Below, one piece after another: positions 11,626 to 25,200 of a DNA stretch of 64,000 nt. Positions within the stretch are counted from its first letter, which is position 1. Each line of letters starts with the position of its first letter. This stretch comes from Raphanus sativus (lineage: Eukaryota > Streptophyta > Magnoliopsida > Brassicales > Brassicaceae). A program made the translations under genes and the position numbers. The stretch lies in assembly GCF_000801105.2 (NCBI RefSeq), contig NC_079515.1:21041407-21105406 (forward strand), in the 5' to 3' direction. The notes beneath the pieces are model-generated. The model saw nothing but the letters and a program-made list of their open reading frames with translations. It ran no database searches and was not told the origin of the DNA.

Positions 11626-13510
11626 AAGCACCTCCAACGCAGGCTCATAACAAGTCCTTAACCCAAATCCTTAAGGTAAAAGGATTAAAAAAATATTAAA
11701 AAAATTTGTGTACCTGAGAATTGATCCTTAATTAAGAGGATTATGAGACTGATCCTTAGTGCGCTGGCATGACGCTATTGGTTCTAGAGTTCCTTGTCTC
11801 TTTCTTCCTCTCGTTGAATTTTTCTCAGAAATTTGGTTTGATCGACGAAGAGAGAAAAAAATGGGGCAACAGCAATCGAAAGAGGAATTGCTGTTTCAGC
11901 AAGTGAGATACGGTAAGGCTGAAGGGATCGATCTCTTCGTCGCGAAGGAGCTGACCTCGAGGTTCAATTTCTTTGTTCAATTTTCCTCCTAAATTAGGGT
12001 TTTTTTTTTCTTTTTCGTATAATTTTGTGTGTGATTTGGGATTGTAGTGGATGGATAGAGAAGCTAAAACGCCTTTGATAATGGCTTGCATGAACTCCGA
12101 GCTTTACGATCCAAGACTTTGATCGAGTTGGGTGCTACTGTTAATGCTTATCGTCCTGGTACGACTTGAATCAAATGTGAGTTTAGTTGTTGCGTCTTTG
12201 TCTTATATGACTTAATTTTGATGTTTGGTAGCAAATCCACTTGTTCTCAATGATGATTGTCGAATATGCTTTCTTCTTCTCTTTCGTTTATTCCTTTCTT
12301 CCTTCACAGATAATTGGGATATTGCTATTGGGTTCACTTTCCATCACCAGAGCTGATTGTTACTCTGAATTTGATGATTCCTTTTTGCAGTGATTAAGCA
12401 GAGTCTCTCTGTCTTTAGCATGCGCTATACCAAAATCTAGTTCTTGAAATGTTGATAACCGGGTTGAGAAGACTCTTTCTACTACTCTCTGATTAACTGA
12501 ACTGAACGAGGAGAGGCGGAGCTTGAAAGCTGAGGCAGCTAAGGTTAGAGCTGAGGCACGCAAGATATTCCAGGAAGAGTTAAGGAAAACGCTGGTAACG
12601 TTCCTTCAACTTTCTTCTTCACATGAGACTCTGTCTAGTGGAAAACCATGATGGGTCTTTGAACAAGTAGTTAGTATAGTCTGTGAGATTTAAAAGTTTA
12701 AAAAACATTTGGCCTCCTACCTGTTGATCAAACATAAGACACTTTTTTAGTTATTAGATTTTGCATTTGTTTGTGCTGGAGAGTAGAGAAGACACACACA
12801 CACACTCTTGCGTCTTGCCTAATGGGGTTTTCATTTAATTCATTTAATGTACTCGGTGGCTGTAAAGTTGATACTCTCAGGTACTAGTCTGAGTTCATTC
12901 CTACTGTCTTTTGGTACTACTAGACTGGTAGCAGTATGGTCTAGTGTGTTTTTCTTCTTCTTGTAAGTTGTAAAACGATTTTAAGAAAGTGATTTGAGTG
13001 ATAGAGCGAACGGTTTTGTGTTTATAAAGTTGCAGATGAATGAAAGGGAGGAAAAGCTGGAATATTTGAGAATGAAGGGACAAAAAAGGGAAGATGAGAA
13101 GAAAGCGAGGAAGAAGCTGGTGCATGAGCAGAGTTCATTGTGGATCGAGCCTTAAGAAATTGAGAAGGGAGGCCCTGCTTGACTCCACTTCTCTCTGCTG
13201 AAAGAGACTACTCCTCTTCTTCAAATTGAGAGAAATCAAAGACGTTTTTAGTCTTTTTGCATTTGGTAGATAAGTTCAAAACATATGCATTTCACATTAT
13301 AATTTTTTAACTCAATGCAATTGACAATATTGTTTCACTTCTAAACATATGCATTTCACACTATAATTTTTTTTTCCTAAGGATTCCTAAATGGAGTACA
13401 CCATTGGACTGATTTTTTGGATTATAATTCTTAACTCTTCAAAAAAGAAAAAAAAATTATTAAAGTAAAGCCTAAGGACTCCAATGGTAGTCTCACCATT
13501 GGAGATGCTC
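11626..13510. mobile_element. degenerate MITE-ended element carrying gene fragments (Pack-type candidate)
   Basis: The left edge reads AAGCACCTCCAACG and the right edge, on the opposite strand, GAGCATCTCCAATG. Both are followed inward by related GTCCTTA words (left near 11656, right near 13472), so the 1.9-kb interval looks bounded by imperfect inverted ends. Inside lie a broken XBAT34/35-like gene start and unrelated exon-like pieces encoding a Lys/Glu-rich coiled coil (about 12500-12600 and 13030-13150). Gene pieces between short inverted ends are the signature of Pack-type elements. No clean target duplication is visible. Confidence 0.45.
11861..12275 (+). pseudogene. XBAT34/35-like ankyrin-RING gene fragment, broken
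   Basis: XBAT34/35 proteins are ankyrin-repeat RING E3 ligases. The piece starts MGQQQSKEELLFQQVRYG, matching the N-terminus I recall for that family. A frameshift follows, then GADLE in another frame up to a donor at about 11963. An acceptor at about 12047 leads into WMDREAKTPLIMACMNSELYD, the first ankyrin repeat. A small deletion shifts the frame just before the text that would read KTLIELGATVNAYRP. A third piece after 12230 reads ANPLVLNDDC, the next ankyrin segment. No RING domain follows. At least two frameshifts and the missing C-terminus mark it as a non-functional copy, probably carried here by a transposon. A diverged XBAT paralogue that decayed in place is less likely. Confidence 0.6.
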
Positions 13511-15251
13511 TGATACTCTGCTTCTTTCATAAGAAAAAAAAGGATTTCGTCCACGAAAGATAGATGATGTATATCATCCATCATACCTTCAAGTGAATCA
13601 GACTATGATCGTAAATAAGAAAACGTGGCTTTCCTATCAACTAATTGCGCCACACAAAATATTCTATATTCAAGTACAAATTATATATTATGTACGTATA
13701 ATGTCTTTTAACAATCGATTTAATATGTAAAACTGGGACATATATAAAAAAATTTCGATAACCACCAGACTGTTGTTGTTCGCTACAAACTGAAAAGTGA
13801 CTTTAGTTATATACATTATTATTCTAAAATTACCACGAGTAACGGAGCGTTTATATGTGTCTAGATACACATTTCGTTCTATATATATGTGGTTTTTTTT
13901 TTGAGAAAATATATATATGTGGGTTTTAACAAATAAGTTAATGAGATGCATTGTATACTTTATTTTGTGTTGGTGGAATGAGAATATTTATATACAAGAG
14001 GGCTGCACTTTTATTGTGGGATGTATAATTGAATCATGTGGGTGTGATATGCATAATTGGAAGGTTCCGGCAAAGAATCTTACGGCGAAAATCAAACAAA
14101 AACTATATAGTTAAATATATTATAGTTGGAAGTCAAAAAGCATAATATATTTATATTAATTAAGAACACTCTGATATGTATATATCTCTAATTCTCTACT
14201 GATACACTCTGATATGAGATGTGTGCAACCTCGCCACCTAAATGGCTAACCCTTTTAGTCTTTTACTACACTCATATCGTTATAAAACGATCGACATATT
14301 GACCAAAAAAAGAACTACATTACAACTGGAACTATATGGAAATATATATATATATGATGTTATTTTGGAATATATATATATATATATATGATGATGTTGG
14401 AAGAATATAATGGGAATTTCCCCCACGTCGAACATAACATATAGACAATTTTTCAATATTTATTGGTTTAAAGACCATATATTGTTTTTTTTTTGATAAA
14501 ATATATTGTTTTTAGAACAAGACCAAACATATTGTTTTTAAGATCATATGTATATATATGCAGGATTGTTATTTATGTTCGTGCGCAAGAAAAGCATTTG
14601 TGTTACTTCATCATAAAGTTACAACAAATTTGAAAAGTAACTTTGTGTGCATCAAATGAGTTTAGTTTTGACAAAAATAAAAAAATGCGGAGAATTTAAA
14701 ATTGCAGAAATGTTAAGAGCACCGTTAACGCGAGAAATCCATTAGGTTTCTTTAAAAAAAAATTGGGTTTAAAAAAATTAAAAAAATTAAAAAATGTACC
14801 AATTACGGATCGTCATGTGTCGTGGAGCCCGTGAAATAGTGAAAGAAACGGAGAGAACAAGCTTCACTGTTCGCAATTTTCTTCTTTTTTTCTTTCTTCT
14901 GGTGGACTATTCCTCTCTTAAAAACCCCTTTAGACCCTACAATAAAGATGTTCTAAGAAGATACAATTCCACGACAGAATATCTTCAGACTTATTATCAT
15001 CCCTTAAGACTTAAAAATATATAAGAATTATCTGATAAATATCATAAAATGGAATATAGGTTAATTTTTTAACATCATAACTTTATTTTATTTTAAGAAA
15101 GTAAGCCTAGAAAGAAAAATTAAAGCAATGCAATAATATACAACTACAAAATAAATCCCAAGAAAGATTCAACAACAGTAATTAAGTAATAGCTAGTAGC
15201 GATTAGTGTAAAATCGAATAAAATCACTCCATCGAAGGATTCACATTCATC
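13511..15251. other. AT-rich spacer upstream of IAA17
   Basis: I found no gene. The stretch holds AT microsatellites (about 14340-14390) and a possible degraded MITE at about 14714-14960, which starts AGAGCACCGTTAACG and ends with weakly matching AGAACATCTTTAT on the other strand. The last 190 bp before 15443 contain the presumed IAA17 promoter and leader. Confidence 0.4.
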
Positions 15252-15257
15252 CACGTG
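15252..15257. promoter_or_regulatory. G-box CACGTG upstream of IAA17
   Basis: CACGTGTC lies about 190 bp upstream of the IAA17 ATG. The G-box (bZIP/bHLH site) overlaps a TGTC core of the kind bound by auxin response factors. I saw no full TGTCTC/GAGACA element between 15000 and 15442. A TATA-like TATAAAAA is at about 15370. Function is inferred from motif and position only. Confidence 0.4.
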
Positions 15258-15442
15258 TCAAAGGCTCATTTATCCAAAGATCTCTTAAATACGACATACA
15301 CATGCAGCTACCACCTAGAGAGAGAGATATAATAGAGACTCATCACATTTTGTATTATTTGTGAGTTTTTATAAAAATCAATTTTCCATCTTCCTCATCA
15401 CCTTCCCAAGAAGAAGAACATTAAGAAGAAGAGAGGTTGACA

Positions 15443-17768
15443 ATGATGGGCACTGTCGAGCTGAATCTGAGAGAGACTGAGCTGTGTCTTGGTCTTCCCG
15501 GCGGAGAAACGGTGGCTCCGGTGACTGGAACCAAGAGAGGGTTCTCGGAGACGGTTGATTTGAAGCTGAATCTGAACAATGAACCTGAAAGCAAGGAAGG
15601 ATCTAAGACTCATGACGTCGCGACTTCTGTTTCCAAGGAAAAGAGTTCATCGCCCAAAGATCCCGCCAAGCCTCCTGCCAAGTAATTTGACTATGTTCCT
15701 CTTTTCTATTTATTTTCCGATCTTCCCTTAAGTTTATTTTCTTATCTCGTAGAGCACCCTGATGGGGGTTCTCTCCTAAATTTTCTTAATATACATATGT
15801 GTGTATGTTGTGTTCTGAAAAAAAAAAACATATGTGTGTATGTATACTAAGAAACTTTAGGAGGGACCGGAATCCCATTGGAGGTGTTCTTATGCGGAAA
15901 ATTAAATTTGATGGACCTCCAAAATATTATTTCTAGCGATAACTATGCTTTGTATTGAACCTCACTAAGACGTACTTCCTCCGTACCATTTTAAGTGATG
16001 TTTAAGCATTTTTATTTTGTTTCATAATAAATGGTGTTCTCACATTTCTAGATAGAATTTAATATCAATTGAAATTTGCAACCAATTACAAAATACTACA
16101 TGTTTTTTTTATTGGTCAGACTGATTTTATTTAATACAATTTTATGTAACCAAGATAAATTGCATAGAAATTTGTATTTTCTTAATCTTTGTGTAAAAAT
16201 CTTAAACATCACTTAAAATGGTACAGAGGGAGTATAAAAGTTTGAGCAAACAACATAAACTTCTTATTAAAATTGTAGCTAAACCAGTTTTTTAAAGAGA
16301 CCCAAATTGTCTTTTTTTTTTGTCAACTCAAATTGTCTAATTAATATGTCTGTAAGGTTTCTTTTTCTTACACCGTTGAAAGTCCGCGGGAACAAAAAAA
16401 AAATGATACAATTCTATCACCAGTTAAACCATATATAGTCTCATGCAAGTATGACATATTTGGAACATAACGTAAGAATTGATTTACTATTAGCTAGCTA
16501 CACTTTTTATAAACATGTTCCCATACAAAGCTTGTATAGTATAACTGTTTTCCAATTTTCTATATATATAATTTTGTAGGGCACAAGTTGTGGGATGGCC
16601 ACCTGTGAGGTCATACCGGAAGAACGTGTTGGGTTCGTGCCAAAAATCAAGCGGTGGCACGGAGACAGCTGCGTTTGTGAAGGTGTCGATGGACGGAGCA
16701 CCGTACTTGAGGAAAGTCGACTTGAAGATGTATAAGAGCTACGAAGAACTCTCTAATGCTTTGTCCAACATGTTCAGCTCTTTTACCATGGGTACGTTGT
16801 ATAGTTATAGTCTTACTAGATATACGATTCCATGCATATCTATCAATCGGGCTTTTGATACTTGTTAGTTGTACTTGTTAATTACAATATTAGTTAAAGG
16901 ACAGGGATGTTTAGTTATTTATAATGTTCACGATATCTAAATCCAGCAGACAATTTTTTCAAATGTTACTTAATGGTTGGTAATAGTTTCGAAAATGTGT
17001 AAACTGTCTACCAAAAATCCATATGTTGTAAGTTAATTTCACACAAATATATATGGTTTTTATTCTTTTGATAAAAAGATATATTTTATATGTTGCATCA
17101 TGATAAATGCCAAGTTAAAAGTTAGGAATACAAGTTCTTACCTAGGGTCCAAACAAATCAACTAATTAAAGGCTATAGACTTGTATACATATGTAGCTAA
17201 AATTTATGCATTATATTTTAATGTGAAGGTATAAATAATAATATTGTTGAGATAAAATGAAGGAAAATATGGAGGAGAAGAAGGAATGATAGACTTCATG
17301 AATGAGAGAAACATGGCTATAGTGAATACTTGGGACTATGTTCCCTCTTATGAAGACAAAGACGGTGACTGGATGCTCGTCGGCGACGTCCCTTGGCCGT
17401 ACGTCTTCTTCTTCCTTTTTTTTTTTTTTTTTTGGTAAAATGTTAAATAGTCTTCTTCTTCCTTATTAATTATCATCTTAATTTAATTAGAGCTTAATTT
17501 ATTAATGATCATTTCCTTTTCATAAACATGTTATTTTATTAGAATGTTCGTTGATACATGCAAGCGTTTACGTCTCATGAAAGGATCTGACGCCATTGGT
17601 CTCGGTAAGAATTTTATACCAATGATATTATTTTATATTTGCGCTTAGTATGTCATAGTAACTGTAAAACATGGCATAACATAACCAATATGCAAATTTC
17701 TGGTTGCTTAATAACTGTAAAACATTTCAGCTCCGAGAGCAATGGAGAAGTGCAAGAGCAAAGCTTGA
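15443..17768 (+). CDS. IAA17: AUX/IAA auxin co-receptor and repressor, IAA17/AXR3 type
   Basis: This is a short-lived nuclear repressor of auxin response factors; auxin makes TIR1/AFB bind its degron and destroy it. There are five exons with GT-AG borders: 15443-15681, 16580-16791, 17263-17398, 17543-17604 and 17731-17768. They sum to 228 residues, and I recall 229 for Arabidopsis IAA17. Domain I carries the EAR-type LCLGLPGG, and [14 protein letters not shown] follows. Domain II is the intact degron [13 protein letters not shown]. The PB1 lysine face ([10 protein letters not shown]) and acidic OPCA face ([14 protein letters not shown]) are both present, so head-to-tail oligomerisation should work. 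The start [11 protein letters not shown] matches IAA17 rather than IAA7/14. Intron 1 (898 bp) hosts a MITE. IAA3/SHY2, its neighbour in Arabidopsis as I recall, is not in this window. Confidence 0.95.
15975..16232. mobile_element. Stowaway-like MITE inside IAA17 intron 1, 258 bp
   Basis: The left end CTTCCTCCGTACCATTTTAA and the right end, read on the minus strand, CTCCCTCTGTACCATTTTAA are inverted repeats that continue into AGTGATGTTTAAG. TA dinucleotides flank both ends (15973-15974 and 16233-16234), the target duplication of Tc1/mariner elements. It lies wholly within intron 1 and leaves the splice sites untouched. Confidence 0.85.
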
Positions 17769-18414
17769 AGTTAAGAGACTTAAGTGGTAATGATCATATA
17801 TTTTGTTAACACAATGATGAGTGTTAATTGTGTGTGTTTTTACAATGAAAAACATTATTCAATATCTACTCTTTTTAATTGTCTGTTTTGATCTGAATTA
17901 TATGTGGTATATAGATACATTTTAAATGCTATTATGTGTAATGGACTTATTAAGTTAAATATGTGAGACGTTTGTAACTTCCTTTTTGTGTTTGCCTTTC
18001 TTTATGATTTTTGCTACAAATGTGTATATGAGTAGGACATTGCCCAATTTTCTTATGAAAATGACACATTTTTGATTGACTGAGTTGATTCTTCTATCGG
18101 TCGTACATCTTGAAGCTGAAAATCATATAGCCTGGAATAAAACTTATCCAAACATAGTTTCGAAGCTTAATATATCAGAATGACAACATACTAACATACA
18201 TGTACATGTTATATTATATCGAATGTAATAATGAAATCGGAAATTATTCACTTTGTTAACTGGTATATTGATTTGTTGGCGGTACTCAAAGCTATGATTA
18301 GCTTTGGTTGGAGGAAATAAAAAAGATAAATAGGAGGACCCATGCGAAAGAGAGGGAGCAATGCCATGTGCATCTTCCTGGGTCTCTTTCTACATTTTAT
18401 CATCTTTGTTTATC
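17769..18414. other. IAA17 3' flank
   Basis: This stretch holds the 3' untranslated region and a downstream spacer with no gene. The sequence from about 18330 to 18400 is less AT-rich than its surroundings but encodes nothing I recognise. Confidence 0.4.
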
Positions 18415-18587
18415 TAGCATTTAGTTTGTTTCTGAAAGTTACATAACAATGATATGTAACATGTACATAATTTTTATCTTTTAATGGTAACTTTCAGAAA
18501 TTTAGTTTGTTTCTGAAAGTTATATTTTATAATCCCATTAAAAGATAAAAAATGTACATGTAACTTTCAGAAACAAACTAAATGCTA
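18415..18587. mobile_element. foldback/MITE-like hairpin element, 173 bp
   Basis: The 30 bases at 18415-18444 are the exact reverse complement of 18558-18587 (outer sequence TAGCATTTAGTTTG). A second inner pair, TTTTTATCTTTTAATG against CATTAAAAGATAAAAA, extends the stem. The core repeats the arm sequence once more in the forward direction. TA at each end could be a duplicated target. There is no coding sequence. A transcript through it would form a long hairpin. Confidence 0.75.
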
Positions 18588-19398
18588 AGATACAGTTATG
18601 TCGTATACATGATCCATGGTAGGTTTTCGATTTAAAAAATTAAAACATCCAAATAAAAGTAAATTTTGAAGTTGGTTACTATTATAATGGAGCTATCAAA
18701 TGTCTCTCAAGTCTCAACACTGATTAGCTTTATTAATTTGATGTTCAACGTTTAAAACTACGAAGAATGTCATAATCACAATTATTATAATAAGAAAAAT
18801 GAGAACCTAAATATTGATAATTGAGGAAGCACGTGAAGAAAATGTTGAATCCCAAACGAACAAATCAAAGTTTCATGAATGTATTGCTTCAACGTACATG
18901 CATGCATATATATATTTATATATATAGAGAAAATGTCTAACAATGTATGTGTAAACACAAACATTTGTACAACTAATTACGTTGAAATGTTTTGAAAATG
19001 AGTATTTAAATAATTATATCAACTTCTTGGATCAGGCAGTAGCATGTTCGATGTTCGATGGGGTCAATAATTAATTTGACAAGTTGATTCTCTAGAGGGT
19101 TCTTGAGCTAACTCATAGTATCGCTTATACATTATTTGAGGAAACCCAAACAGCTAATGAAAAAGAAAAAAAAACATTGGCTAAGGAATTAAGTGGTTAA
19201 GTACTGTAAAATAACTCATTCTGAATTAGAGAACACGAGCTATTAAAGTTTTTCCAACACAATTTTGATTATAATTAGCTACTAGCCTACTACTGATATC
19301 TTAGATGGAAATTATATCCAATGTTCCCGAGACTAATATGGAATTTTGACTCGAGATCTACCCGGTTCTCACATAGTGTGAGTTGGACTTAATTATCA
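18588..19398. other. AT-rich spacer
   Basis: No gene or recognisable element was found between the foldback element and the Helitron terminus. Confidence 0.4.
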
Positions 19399-19740
19399 CT
19401 AGGTGGCCGGCCCGCACCCTGTGCGGACATTGTACAGATTCAAATTATGGATTAAATAATACAAAGTTTTAGAAATAACGGATTTTATATCATAAAACAA
19501 CCGTTTTTGGGATAAAGCATCAGACACATGAAAAAATAGATAACAATTAAGTATCCTGCCTACGGAATATTCTGAAAAACTTGTTTGTAGACAACATTCA
19601 ATGTTTTTGTCTCCAACTTCATTTCTTTACCAGTTATTAGGATTTTTAATCCAGATCTCGACTTAACTCTTGAAAGTGCAACGTAGAGGTGACCATGAGA
19701 GAACACTGGCCTAGGCATAAACATTATTAATATCTAATCA
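19399..19740 (-). mobile_element. Helitron 3' end with helicase remnant
   Basis: On the minus strand the element ends in CTAG (plus 19402-19399) followed by host T. Nine bases before it lies a hairpin with a perfect 6-bp stem (CCGCAC at 19412-19417, loop CCT, GTGCGG at 19421-19426). A 3' hairpin followed by CTRR is the hallmark of Helitrons, which transpose by rolling circle. A helicase C-terminus in the correct orientation follows. The 5' TC end was not located; to the right, GTGCGGACAT-like words recur near 19985 and 20185, suggesting nested related ends. Confidence 0.8.
19560..19724 (-). pseudogene. Helitron RepHel PIF1-like helicase, C-terminal remnant
   Basis: From 19724 to the TAG at 19562-19560 one frame reads RPVFSHGHLYVALSRVKSRS, then GLKILITG and NVVYKQVF before the stop. 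HGxLYVALSRV is the conserved last motif of PIF1-type helicases in plant Helitrons. Only about 54 codons remain. The upstream Rep and helicase domains are absent and are replaced by AT-rich sequence, so this is a dead terminal fragment. Confidence 0.8.
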
Positions 19741-20338
19741 AATGTTTTATGTATTATTAAAACTAAATTTGTTCTTCATATGTTTTATGTATTGTTCATA
19801 TAAATATGTATTATTCAAATACAATTCATATGTTTAATATATTATTAAAACTAAATTTGTTCTTCATTCAGTCTTTGTGGTTCAAAACTATAAGTCTTTT
19901 AGACATTACTTAATTCAATCTACTTTGATGTTTAAATTATTATCATATACTTTGAAATATGAAATAAATAAATCACGCATGTGCGGACATCGATATGATT
20001 TATATAATGCATGTATAGCTATTATTAGTGCATAAGTGGATCGTAATTATATTTCAGTCTCATGGTATCTTTGTATCTTACCCATTTAGGTTTCTCCACA
20101 TATAAGTCTCTCTCCCTCTCTCTCATCATAAACCTTTTAATTTTTTGAAAAAGATAAAAAGGTAATTACGATCATATCGTGCGTGCGGGCATTCATATGA
20201 TTCATATATTACCCGTCTAGCTATTAGTATATATATATATAAGTAGATTATAATTCTTTTTCAATCTCTATGTATCATTATGTCTAATTCATATACTATA
20301 TGTTACGTTATTATTATAAGTGCATAAGTGGATCTTTA

Positions 20339-22007
<1,669 letters not shown>

Positions 22008-22107
22008 NNNNNNNNNNNNNNNNNNNNNNNNNNNNNNNNNNNNNNNNNNNNNNNNNNNNNNNNNNNNNNNNNNNNNNNNNNNNNNNNNNNNNNNNNNNNN
22101 NNNNNNN
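22008..22107. other. assembly gap (100 N)
   Basis: Exactly 100 N bases, a conventional placeholder for a gap of unknown size. It is flanked by a CT microsatellite on the left and the interior of an Athila-like element on the right, so the missing sequence should include at least the rest of that element. Confidence 0.98.
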
Positions 22108-22263
22108 AACCTGCATAGAACTTCACTTCCCATTTTTTTATGCAATAAGATGAAAAGAAAAAGAAAATGAAAGTACTAATGCAATATTTACAAAGGAAAT
22201 ACATGGGACTTCCCTCCCAAGTGAGCTTGTTTGAGTCGCTAGCTTGACTTTGCCTCCTTTGGA

Positions 22264-25200
22264 TTAGGCTGGGGTAGGATCAGAAAGTGGAGTTGATACT
22301 CCATCTTCCTCTGGTGCATCCGCCTTGTAGAGCTAACCCTCTGCCCATTCACTGTGAAGTAACTTCCATCAGCACTCCATAACTATTGCTCCATAAGGTC
22401 TGATTTCTTTGACCTTGAATGGACCGGACCATCTTGACTTGAGCTTTCCTGGAAACAACTTCAGCCTAGAGTTGTAGAGAAGGACTTGGTCTCCCTCTCG
22501 GAACTCTCTTTTCAGAATGTTCTTGTCATGGAAAGCTTTGGTCTTTTCTTTGTAGATCCTTGAATTTCAAAAGCATCCATCCTTATCTCATCAAGCTCAT
22601 GTAGCTGGAAAAGTCTTTTCTCCTTAGCACTTTTGATGTCGAAGTTCAGCAACTTCACTGCCCATAATGCCTTGTACTCAAGCTCCACAGGCAGATGACA
22701 GGCTTTCCCATAGACAAGGTTGAAAGGTGTGGTACCCAAAGGTGTCTTGTAAGCTGTCCTATAGGCCCAAAGTGCATCATCAAGCTTATTAGACCAATCC
22801 TTCCCTCGTGATCCCCACAATCTTCTCCAGAATGGATTTGATCTCTCTGTTAGAGACCTCAACTTGGCCACTTGTCTGAGATGATGGTAAGGAGTTGCTA
22901 CCTTATGCTTCACACCATTCTTCCTTAGAAGTCCTTCGAGCAGCTTGTTAATGAAGTGAGAACCTCCATCACTGATCAACACTCTTGGAACTCCAAACCT
23001 TGGGAAGATAATCTTTTGAACATGTTGGTCACCACTCTAGCATCATTGGTGGGACTAGCAATAGCTTCCACCCACTTTGAGACATAGTCAACAGCCACAA
23101 GAATGTACTTGTTCCCAATGATGAAGGAAATGGTCCCATGAAGTCAATACCCCACACATCAAAGACCTCAACTTCTAGATAGGTTTTGAGGCATCTCATT
23201 CCTCTTGGTGATGTTCCTCTTCTTTGGCATGAATCACACTTGAGACAAAGTCTTGTGTGTCTTTGAACATGTGTGGCCACCAGAATCCAGCTTGTAACAC
23301 TTTTGCTACAGTCTTGAAAGTAGCAAAGTGGCCTCCATAGGATGATCCATGACATTGTGTGAGGATCCCATCTATCTCTTCATTAGCAACCACTCTCCTA
23401 TACAGCTGATCCTTGCAGAGAGTGTAGAGATAAGGCTCATCCCAGTAGTACCTCTTCACATCTTTGTAGAACTTCTTCTTGGCATAGCCCACAAGATTCA
23501 AAGGTTCTTTCCTGTGGCTAGATAGTTCACCAAATCAGCATACCAAGGTTCCTTCTCTTCAGTTGCCTTCACTTCCTCAAGCTTTCTACCAGTGTCACAA
23601 ACTGCCATTACTGCTCCAATAGCCATGATTTGCTCCTCTGGAAGTCCCTCATCAATAGGTACTCCACACTCCACCTTCAGCCTGGACAAGTGATCAGCTA
23701 CACCATTCTCAACTCCTGGCTTATCTCTGATCTCCAAATCAAACTCCTGAAGCAATAGGATCCACCTCAAAAGTCTTGGTTTTGCATCTTTCTTGGCTAG
23801 AAGATGTCTCAAAGCAGCATGATCAGTGTAGACAATAACCTTAGATCCCACCAAGTAGCTTCTGAACTTCTCAAAGGCAAAGACAATGGCATTGGCTAGC
23901 ATTTCCTTTCTGTGGTGGCATACCTCATTTGAGCTTCATTCATGGTCTGGCTTGCATAGTAGATCACATGAGTTTTTTTCCATTCTTCTTCTGCCCTAGT
24001 ACAGCTCCCACAGCATAATCACTAGCATCACACATGATCTCAAAGGGGAGATCCCAATCAGGTGGTTGGACTATGGGGGCACTGATGAGTTCATTTTTCA
24101 GCTTCTTGAAGGCCTCAAGACACTCTACTTCAAAGCTGAAAGTGGCTTCCTTACAAAGCAACCTGGTCAATGGTCTAGTGATCATGGAGAAGTCTTTGAT
24201 GAACCTCCTGTAGAAACCAGCATGTCCAAGAAAACTTCTGATATCTTTCACTGTCTTAGGTGGAGGCAAACTGACCATAACCTCAATCTTAGCCTTGTCC
24301 ACTTCAATTCCCTTCTCTGAAATCTTGTGCCCAAGCACAATCCCTTCCTTGACCATGAAGTGGCACTTCTCCCAGTTCAGCACAAGGTTGGTGTCTTCAC
24401 ATCTCTGTAGGACCCTGCACAAATTTGACAAACAAGCAGAGAACGAAGATCCATAGACAGAGAAATCATCCATAAACACCTCCACAACATCCTCAATAAG
24501 ATCAGAGAAAATTGACATCATGCACCTTTGGAAGGTGGCTGGAGCAATTACATAGTCCAAATGGCATTCTTCGATATGCGAAGGTACCATAAAGGACATG
24601 TGAATGTCGTTTTCTCTTGATCATGGGATGTATGGGGATTTGGAAGAAACCTGAATACCCATCAAGAAAACAATAGAATGGATGATTAGCAAGTCTCTCA
24701 AGCATCTGATCAATAAATGGCAATGGAAATGATCTTTTCGAGATGCAGAGAAGTTCAGTTTTCTGTAATCAATACACATTCTATGACCTGTGACAGTTCT
24801 TGTTGGTATCAATTCATCTTTGTCGTTTTTAATCACAGTGATTCCACCTTTCTTTGGGACAACATGCACAGGAGATACCCATTTTGAATCAGAGATAGGG
24901 TAAATAACCCCAGCATCTAAGAGCTTAAGAATCTCCTTCTTACAACATCCTTCAGGTTAGGATTTAACCTTCTTTGATGCTCGATAGAAGTCATTGCATC
25001 CTCTAGATGTATCCTATGCATGCACAAAGATGGTGAAATTCCTTTGATGTCATCAAGTGAGTAACCTATTGCTTTTCTAAACCTTTTAAGTGTTTTCAAA
25101 AGTTCAGACAATTCAGTTTCAGTAAGTTCACTACTCACAATGACAGGATAGGTTTCATTGGACCAAGAAATGCATACCTTACACCATGGGGAAGAGGTTT

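Noticed and set aside
14714..14960. A MITE upstream of IAA17
   Set aside because: The proposed inverted ends match poorly and no target duplication is visible.
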